From positions 1-20,110 of the forward strand of contig CAYZAY010000040.1 in NCBI GenBank assembly GCA_964476515.1: DNA of 20,110 nucleotides. The letters run 5' to 3'. Below the pieces are notes generated by a model. That model searched no databases. It was not told where the DNA came from and worked only from the letters and a program-made list of their open reading frames with translations. Position 1 is the stretch's first letter; each line of letters begins with the position of its first letter. The position numbers were made by a program, and so were the translations under genes. This DNA comes from JASMHC01 sp964476515. GTDB taxonomy: Bacteria > Pseudomonadota > Alphaproteobacteria > Rhodobacterales > Rhodobacteraceae. Below, piece by piece: positions 15,640-20,110 of the stretch.

Positions 15640-17061
15640 ATGATGTCTCTATTTCGATGGGATAACAGCTACACAAAGTTGCCAGATAGAATGTTTGCGC
15701 GGGTCGAACCGGAACCAGCGCCAGAGCCAACATTGTTGGGGTTCAACACTGATCTTTCTGTGCAATTGGGGATGCAAGGATCGCCGAGCGACAAAAATCT
15801 TGCCGATGTTTTTTCTGGCAATAGATTACCAAACGGTGCGGAACCGATCTCACAAGCGTATTCAGGGCATCAGTTTGGCAATTTCGTCCCAAGCTTGGGC
15901 GACGGACGCGCCGTTCTATTGGGCGAAGTCATTGGGCGCGATGGGGAGCGTCGCGACATCCAGCTAAAGGGCTCTGGTTGGACTCCGTTCTCTCGTGGTG
16001 GTGACGGCAAGGCATGGCTTGGACCGGTGTTGCGTGAATATGTGGTGTCCGAAGCGATGCACCATTTGGGTATACCAACCACACGCGCGCTGGCGGCTGT
16101 GAAGACCGGCGAAACCATCGTTCGTGCCGAAGGCCCCGTGCCCGGTGCTATCGTAACCCGCGTTGCATCTAGCCACATCCGTGTTGGCACGTTCCAGTAT
16201 TTCGCAGCCCGAAGAGATAAAGAGGCGTTGCAGGCTTTGCTTGAGTACAGCGTTGAGCGGCATTATCCCAACTGCGGGACACCATTGGAGTTTCTGAACG
16301 CGGTTATTGAAAAGCAAGCCGTTCTGATCGCCAAATGGATGGGTGTGGGGTTTATCCACGGCGTCATGAACACCGACAACACGACGATTTCGGGCGAAAC
16401 CATCGACTATGGCCCCTGTGCCTTTATGGACCGTTACCACCCTGCAACCGTTTTCAGCTCGATTGACCGGTATGGGCGCTACGCCTATTCAAGCCAACCC
16501 GACATCATCGTTTGGAATATCGCGCAATTGGCATCGTCGCTGTTGCTTTTGGAACAGGACGAAAATAGCGCGATTGAGTCCTATTCTCAGGCTGTTCACA
16601 AAATGCCCGACCAGTTGGAAGCTGCTCGTCTTAAGGTGTTCCGGCGAAAGCTTGGAATAGAAAACGCATCGGTTCAGGATGGGCAGTTGATAAGTCAGTT
16701 CCTAACCATGATGAGCGAGAGCGAAGCTGATTTCACCAACAGTTTCTGTTTGTTACGAGCTGACAACACAGTGGAACCCTTCACCCACAGAGATCTGAAG
16801 GACTGGACGAATGGTTGGCGCAACCGGCTTAGGTCCGAAAAAGACCCTGACGCCACCATGAAGGGCGCAAACCCCGCATACATCCCACGCAACCACCGGA
16901 TCGAAGAAATGATACAAGCCGCTTTGCACGGTGACATTGCCCCCTTTGAGCGTCTCAATCGGGTGCTGAAGCAACCCTACACCCTGCAACAGGGTGAACA
17001 CGAACTTACCCTGCCACCAACGCCTGATCAGGAAATCGAAGCCACGTTTTGCGGGACGTAG
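15640..17061 (+). CDS. selO: Protein adenylyltransferase SelO (YdiU/UPF0061)
   Basis: This is a 473-residue pseudokinase-fold enzyme that moves AMP from ATP to Ser, Thr or Tyr of target proteins. Key parts are visible: GHQFGNFVPSLGDGRAVLLG (77-96), the nucleotide-binding lysine K110 in QLKGSGWTPFSRGGDGKAWL, TRVASSHIRVGTFQYFA (173-189), HGVMNTDN (240-247) and the metal-binding D256 in IDYGPCAFMD. C260 and C471 match the cysteine pair reported to form a disulfide in E. coli SelO. C471, third from the end, occupies the position of selenocysteine in animal SelO; here it is an ordinary Cys codon. In bacteria the family is linked to redox homeostasis. ATG 15640 is followed at once by another ATG (15643), and either could be used. 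No strong ribosome binding site is present, so coupling with the preceding gene is likely. Confidence 0.94.
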   Translation: MMSLFRWDNSYTKLPDRMFARVEPEPAPEPTLLGFNTDLSVQLGMQGSPSDKNLADVFSGNRLPNGAEPISQAYSGHQFGNFVPSLGDGRAVLLGEVIGRDGERRDIQLKGSGWTPFSRGGDGKAWLGPVLREYVVSEAMHHLGIPTTRALAAVKTGETIVRAEGPVPGAIVTRVASSHIRVGTFQYFAARRDKEALQALLEYSVERHYPNCGTPLEFLNAVIEKQAVLIAKWMGVGFIHGVMNTDNTTISGETIDYGPCAFMDRYHPATVFSSIDRYGRYAYSSQPDIIVWNIAQLASSLLLLEQDENSAIESYSQAVHKMPDQLEAARLKVFRRKLGIENASVQDGQLISQFLTMMSESEADFTNSFCLLRADNTVEPFTHRDLKDWTNGWRNRLRSEKDPDATMKGANPAYIPRNHRIEEMIQAALHGDIAPFERLNRVLKQPYTLQQGEHELTLPPTPDQEIEATFCGT

Positions 17062-17132
17062 CGCTTCAAGCTTCGCTGGATCACACCGGCCCCTAGTGCT
17101 AACCAAAGGCAACCAACGAGCGGAACAACTAT

Positions 17133-17441
17133 ATGACCCTATTGCAGATTGCCTCATTACTGATCGTTCTGTCTGGAATTTTCGGTGCCATCAATTATCT
17201 GGTGTTCAAACTACCTTCGACGATTGGCATCCTTGTGGTGTCTCTACTGGCGTCGTTTGGAGTAATGGGCCTCGACTTTTTATTGCCGTCCCTTGGCATG
17301 GCCGAGGCCGTCCGGTCTGGTGTCACGAGCATTGATTTCTCTGATGCGCTGCTCGAAGGCATGCTGGGTCTCTTGCTTTTTGCTGGTGCGCTACATGTAA
17401 AGCTGTCCGATTTGCGTGCCCAGTGGTCTGTTGTGTTCTAG
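17133..17441 (+). pseudogene. CPA1-type Na+/H+ antiporter, N-terminal part up to in-frame TAG
   Basis: These 102 codons encode the first helices of an NhaP-like cation:proton antiporter: MTLLQIASLLIVLSGIFGAI (about 5-24), STIGILVVSLLASFGVM (about 29-50), then DFSDALLEGMLGLLLFAGAL (about 68-88) and HVKLSDLRAQWSVVF. A TAG at 17439-17441 stops the frame exactly where homologues continue into the next helix. The following codon is ATG and the same frame runs on for 312 codons. The two parts together make a protein of normal family length (about 415 residues) with no other damage. Alternatives are a base-calling error, a recent inactivating mutation, low-level readthrough, or a two-piece protein produced by reinitiation. 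The gene lies about 70 bases after selO on the same strand. Confidence 0.75.
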
Positions 17442-18380
17442 ATGGCCACGCTGGGTGTTGCGCTTTCCACCGTTATCGCTGGCGTCGGCTTTAGCTGGAT
17501 AACTGGCACCCCGCTTCTTATCGCGCTGGTGTTTGGGGCTTTGATTTCACCGACCGATCCGGTCGCGGTTCTGGGAGTGCTGCGCGAAGCAAGCCTTCGC
17601 AAATCGCTGGAAACCAAAATCGCAGGCGAGTCTCTATTCAATGACGGAGTTGGGTATGTGGTCTTTCTGGTGCTGGTCCGGATCGCGTTTCCGTCAGATC
17701 ATGGGCACGCTACCGGCGCATCAGATGCCGCCAAGCTGTTCATACAAGAAGCGTTCGGCGGGGCTGTGCTTGGCCTTGTTTTGGGCTGGCTGACATTCCG
17801 ATTGATGCGATTGATCGACGACTATTCGCTCGAAGTTCTGATCACGCTGGGTTTGGCATTCGGAGGCTATTCGCTGGCCCTCTACCTGCACGTCTCTGCG
17901 CCAATCATGGCCGTTTGCGCGGGTTTGCTGATCGGAGACATCGGCGCCAAACACGGCATGAGCGAGGAAACCCGCAATTACGTTGATTCATTTTGGAAGA
18001 TGATCGACGAAATCCTGAACGCGGTCTTATTCCTGTTGATCGGCTTTGAAGTCTTTGCCGTGGCATTTCCAACGGATCACATGATTGCTGGCGTTCTTTC
18101 GATTGCGCTGGCGCTTGTTGCCCGACTGGCTGCGGTAGCTGTTCCGATTTTCATCCTGAAGCCGTTTCGCGCATTTTCCCCGGGTGTCATCCCGATTATG
18201 ACGTGGGGTGGCTTGAAGGGCGGTATATCGGTCGCTTTGGCGCTGTCCCTGCCCGATAGCGAATACAAACCGCTGATCTTGACTGTGACCTATATGGTCG
18301 TGATCTTTTCGATCATCGTTCAGGGCCTGACGGTTGCGCGTGTTGCTAACAAGCTGGGGCGCGAACCGGATCTGGTTTAG
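17442..18380 (+). pseudogene. CPA1-type Na+/H+ antiporter, C-terminal part after in-frame TAG
   Basis: These 312 codons continue the antiporter frame directly after the TAG. They hold the ion-transport core: LISPTDPVAVLGVLREA (about residues 34-50) and GESLFNDGVGYVVFLVLV (about 61-78), where the Asn-Asp pair is the CPA1 cation and proton site. Later come GGLKGGISVALALSLPDSEY and a final helix near MVVIFSIIVQGLTV. About nine more helices are visible. An intact transporter would exchange Na+ (or K+) for H+ at the inner membrane for pH and salt balance. Without the first three helices this part is unlikely to fold as a full transporter alone. The ATG at 17442 has no Shine-Dalgarno sequence; the TAGATG junction would permit termination-reinitiation coupling. 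The terminal TAG (18378-18380) overlaps the stop of convergent rlmE. Confidence 0.78.
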
Positions 18381-19090
18381 TCCTCGCCGCGAAAGCCGGT
18401 AGCTACCACGAATTTTTCCGAACTGTCCGAACGTGACGACGGTGGTTTGACGTTCGCGACCTTGTTGAACTTCCGTTTCAGAAGCTTCTGCAGATCACCC
18501 TCTGCCCCACCGGCCAAGACTTTTGCAACGAAGGTTCCGCCGTCTTCAAGGACATCGAAAGCAAAATAAGCTGCTGCTTCACAAAGCGAGATAATACGAA
18601 GGTGGTCGGTCTGTTTGTGACCCGACGATGATGCAGCCATGTCGGACATAACCACATCGGCCTTACCGCCTAACCATTCCTTAACCTTCACGTCCGCATC
18701 GTCTTCCATAAAGTCGAGCTGATGAATCTCGGTTCCAGCAAGGGGTTCGACCTCTTGCAGGTCGATACCCAGAACGGTGCCGACAGCCTTGCCACCTTTT
18801 TCGCCAAGGGCGTTCACCCGTTTTACGGCGATTTGCAACCAGCCTCCGGGCGCACAGCCAAGATCAACGACCCGTGCACCGGGTACGAGAAAGCGGAACT
18901 TGTCGTCCAATTCGAGGATTTTGTAGGCCGCCCTGCCCCTATAGCCGTCTGCCTGAGCACGCTTTACATACGGATCATTCAACTGCCGCTGCAACCAACG
19001 TGTCGAACTAAGCGTGCGGCCGCGCGCTGATTTGACCTTTACGAACAAATCCCGCTGTCCACGGCCCGATGTATTTTTCTTTTTCGTCAT
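18377..19090 (-). CDS. rlmE: 23S rRNA 2'-O-ribose U2552 methyltransferase RlmE (RrmJ/FtsJ)
   Basis: This is a 237-residue FtsJ-type methyltransferase that methylates the ribose of U2552 (E. coli numbering) in the A loop of 23S rRNA, late in 50S assembly. The catalytic tetrad K-D-K-E is complete: K57 (RAAYKILELDDKF), D150 (VVMSDMAASSSG), K190 (TFVAKVLAGG) and E225 (SSEKFVVATGF). SAM motif VVDLGCAPGGWLQ is at about 75-86. A basic N-terminal extension (about 1-28) is common in alphaproteobacterial members. I start at ATG 19090, 14 bases after the ppx/gppA stop; a TTG at 19108 overlapping that stop would add six residues. No clear ribosome binding site is present, so coupling to the upstream gene is likely. 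Its TAA overlaps the TAG of the convergent antiporter. Confidence 0.94.
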   Translation of the reverse strand: MTKKKNTSGRGQRDLFVKVKSARGRTLSSTRWLQRQLNDPYVKRAQADGYRGRAAYKILELDDKFRFLVPGARVVDLGCAPGGWLQIAVKRVNALGEKGGKAVGTVLGIDLQEVEPLAGTEIHQLDFMEDDADVKVKEWLGGKADVVMSDMAASSSGHKQTDHLRIISLCEAAAYFAFDVLEDGGTFVAKVLAGGAEGDLQKLLKRKFNKVANVKPPSSRSDSSEKFVVATGFRGED

Positions 19091-19104
19091 GAGCGCTATG
19101 TATC

Positions 19105-20110
19105 TCAATAAGGGCCGAGTTCAAGCACTCCATCAGCGCTCATCTGGGCATAAAGCAGCCCTTCGCGCAGGCCGCGGTCGGCTACAGACAGACGATCAGT
19201 GGGCCAACAGCGCAACAATGCCTGCAAAATTGCAGAACCTGACATGATCAACGCCTGTCGATCCTGCCCGATCCTTGGGTCTTTGCGCCGACCAACAGGG
19301 CCAAGGGATAGGTAATTCTGGATAACGGCATCAATCTGATCCGAGGACATGCGTAGCCCGTCAACCTTGGTTCGGTCATAGCGCTTCAAACCAAGATGGC
19401 TTGCCGCGACGGTGGTAACTGTTCCCGACGTGCCGATAATCTGGAAACCTTCACGAACCTGTTCACGGTCGTAGGGCGAAAACTCGGTCAGGTTTTCTTC
19501 AAAAAACCAGCTCATCAACGCAAACCGCGCCGAGTCGTCCTGAACGTCACTGAATTGATCCCTCAGCGTGGCCACACCCAGTGGGACGGATATCCAGTCA
19601 ACGACCTTGGCGTTTGGAAATATACTGTCGGTTGGATTGAAGCCGGAATGAAGACGCATGATTGCCGCTGGTCGTTCCAGACGGGGAACGTTTGTCAGAT
19701 CAATCCAAACAAGCTCGGTCGATCCACCGCCGATATCCACGACAAGCAATTGTTCGGTTTTTGTGCTGACCAAAGGGGCACAAGAGATCACCGCCAAGCG
19801 CGCTTCTTCTTCGGGTTGGATGACTTCAAGATCCAATCCTGTCTCGCGCTTGACCTGACGAATAAACTGTCGCGAATTTGTAGCACGCCTGCAGGCTTCA
19901 GTCGTGACCAGACGCATGCGGCGGACGTTGTGGCGCTTCAGTTTTTGCTGACAAATCCGCAATGCCTGCACCGTGCGCTGCATTGAATTGCGGCTCAGAC
20001 GGCCGGTTTGTTCAAGACCAGCGCCAAGTTGAACGGTTTTTGAAAAGCTGTCCACGACGTGAAACTGACTGCCCTTGGGTTGGACAACCAGCATTCGACA
20101 ACTATTTGTG
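19105..20110 (-). CDS. Exopolyphosphatase/guanosine pentaphosphate phosphatase (Ppx/GppA), 5' end outside window
   Basis: The frame is open from the right edge. Reading past the ATG at 20094 to 20109 gives TNSCR before MLVVQPKGSQ, matching the family's G-T-N-x-C-R phosphate-1 motif. The gene therefore starts outside the window and 20094 is not its start. About 334 residues are visible. The actin-like ATPase motifs include LVVDIGGGSTELVWI (phosphate 2 type) and GTSGTVTTVAASHLG (adenosine region), with VTTEACRRA near the start and ADRGLREGLLY near the end. The family removes phosphate from polyphosphate chains or from pppGpp; I cannot choose between Ppx and GppA by eye. The rlmE gene follows directly, an arrangement I recall as common in Rhodobacterales. 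Confidence 0.9.
   Translation of the reverse strand, partial: TNSCRMLVVQPKGSQFHVVDSFSKTVQLGAGLEQTGRLSRNSMQRTVQALRICQQKLKRHNVRRMRLVTTEACRRATNSRQFIRQVKRETGLDLEVIQPEEEARLAVISCAPLVSTKTEQLLVVDIGGGSTELVWIDLTNVPRLERPAAIMRLHSGFNPTDSIFPNAKVVDWISVPLGVATLRDQFSDVQDDSARFALMSWFFEENLTEFSPYDREQVREGFQIIGTSGTVTTVAASHLGLKRYDRTKVDGLRMSSDQIDAVIQNYLSLGPVGRRKDPRIGQDRQALIMSGSAILQALLRCWPTDRLSVADRGLREGLLYAQMSADGVLELGPY

Noticed and set aside
17062..17090. AGCG...CGCT repeat after selO as a terminator
   Set aside because: It has a short stem, no T-run, and a weakly paired interior.
17133..18380. Reassignment of UAG to an amino acid to explain the antiporter stop
   Set aside because: RF1 is intact at 7951-9000 with its PxT and GGQ motifs, and TAG ends lptD, the agmatinase gene and the antiporter itself.
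19396..19986. Plus-strand 196-codon open frame
   Set aside because: It is antisense to the well-supported Ppx/GppA gene and has no domain or ribosome binding site support.
1..20110. CRISPR array, transposon ends, prophage, toxin-antitoxin or defence genes
   Set aside because: Scanning both strands by eye showed no direct-repeat array, transposase, integrase or small toxin-antitoxin pair. Every large gene fits a core or metabolic family.

Overview
The window reads as chromosomal housekeeping DNA from an alphaproteobacterium of the Rhodobacterales, probably the Roseobacter group. This rests on gene order as I know it (lptF-lptG-lptD-surA-pdxA-rsmA; prfA-prmC beside a DUF4167 gene; ppx-rlmE), on a Gram-negative LPS-export block, and on characteristic protein sequences recognised by eye. 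No database search was run. I saw no rRNA or tRNA gene, insertion sequence, prophage, CRISPR array or plasmid function, and no gap between genes exceeds 300 bases.

Layout. Positions 1-6326 (+) form a tightly packed envelope operon: the 3' end of lptF, then lptG, lptD, surA, pdxA and rsmA, mostly with 4-base start/stop overlaps. LptF and LptG export LPS, LptD inserts it into the outer membrane, SurA chaperones LptD-type barrels, PdxA makes vitamin B6 and RsmA dimethylates 16S rRNA. From 6329 to 11648 everything is on the minus strand. In transcription order it is an M20 amidohydrolase, an agmatinase-family gene, a DUF1499 membrane protein, prfA (RF1), prmC (the RF1/RF2 methylase) and, after a 239-base gap, a DUF4167 gene. 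From 11712 the strands alternate: mazG (+), an orphan periplasmic iron-binding protein (+), a glycosyltransferase-like gene (-), a nucleoside hydrolase and selO (+, adjoining), a CPA1 Na+/H+ antiporter (+), and rlmE plus ppx/gppA (-). The ppx/gppA gene runs off the right edge.

Most of the window is ordinary core genome. The points needing a second look are lesions and signals. The antiporter reading frame is cut by a single in-frame TAG followed at once by ATG. The DUF4167 gene appears frameshifted by one base near its 3' end, and the lost tail is recoverable in the next frame. The glycosyltransferase gene lacks a good start codon, and its best-placed ribosome binding site points to ATT. A TGA-N9-TCA palindrome lies exactly between the -35 and -10 of a promoter in front of the iron-binding protein. 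A 35-codon open frame followed by a terminator-like hairpin lies in the prmC/DUF4167 gap. Two apparent disruptions in otherwise pristine genes raise the possibility of base-calling errors, so they should be checked against reads before biology is inferred. I found no convincing new multi-gene system.
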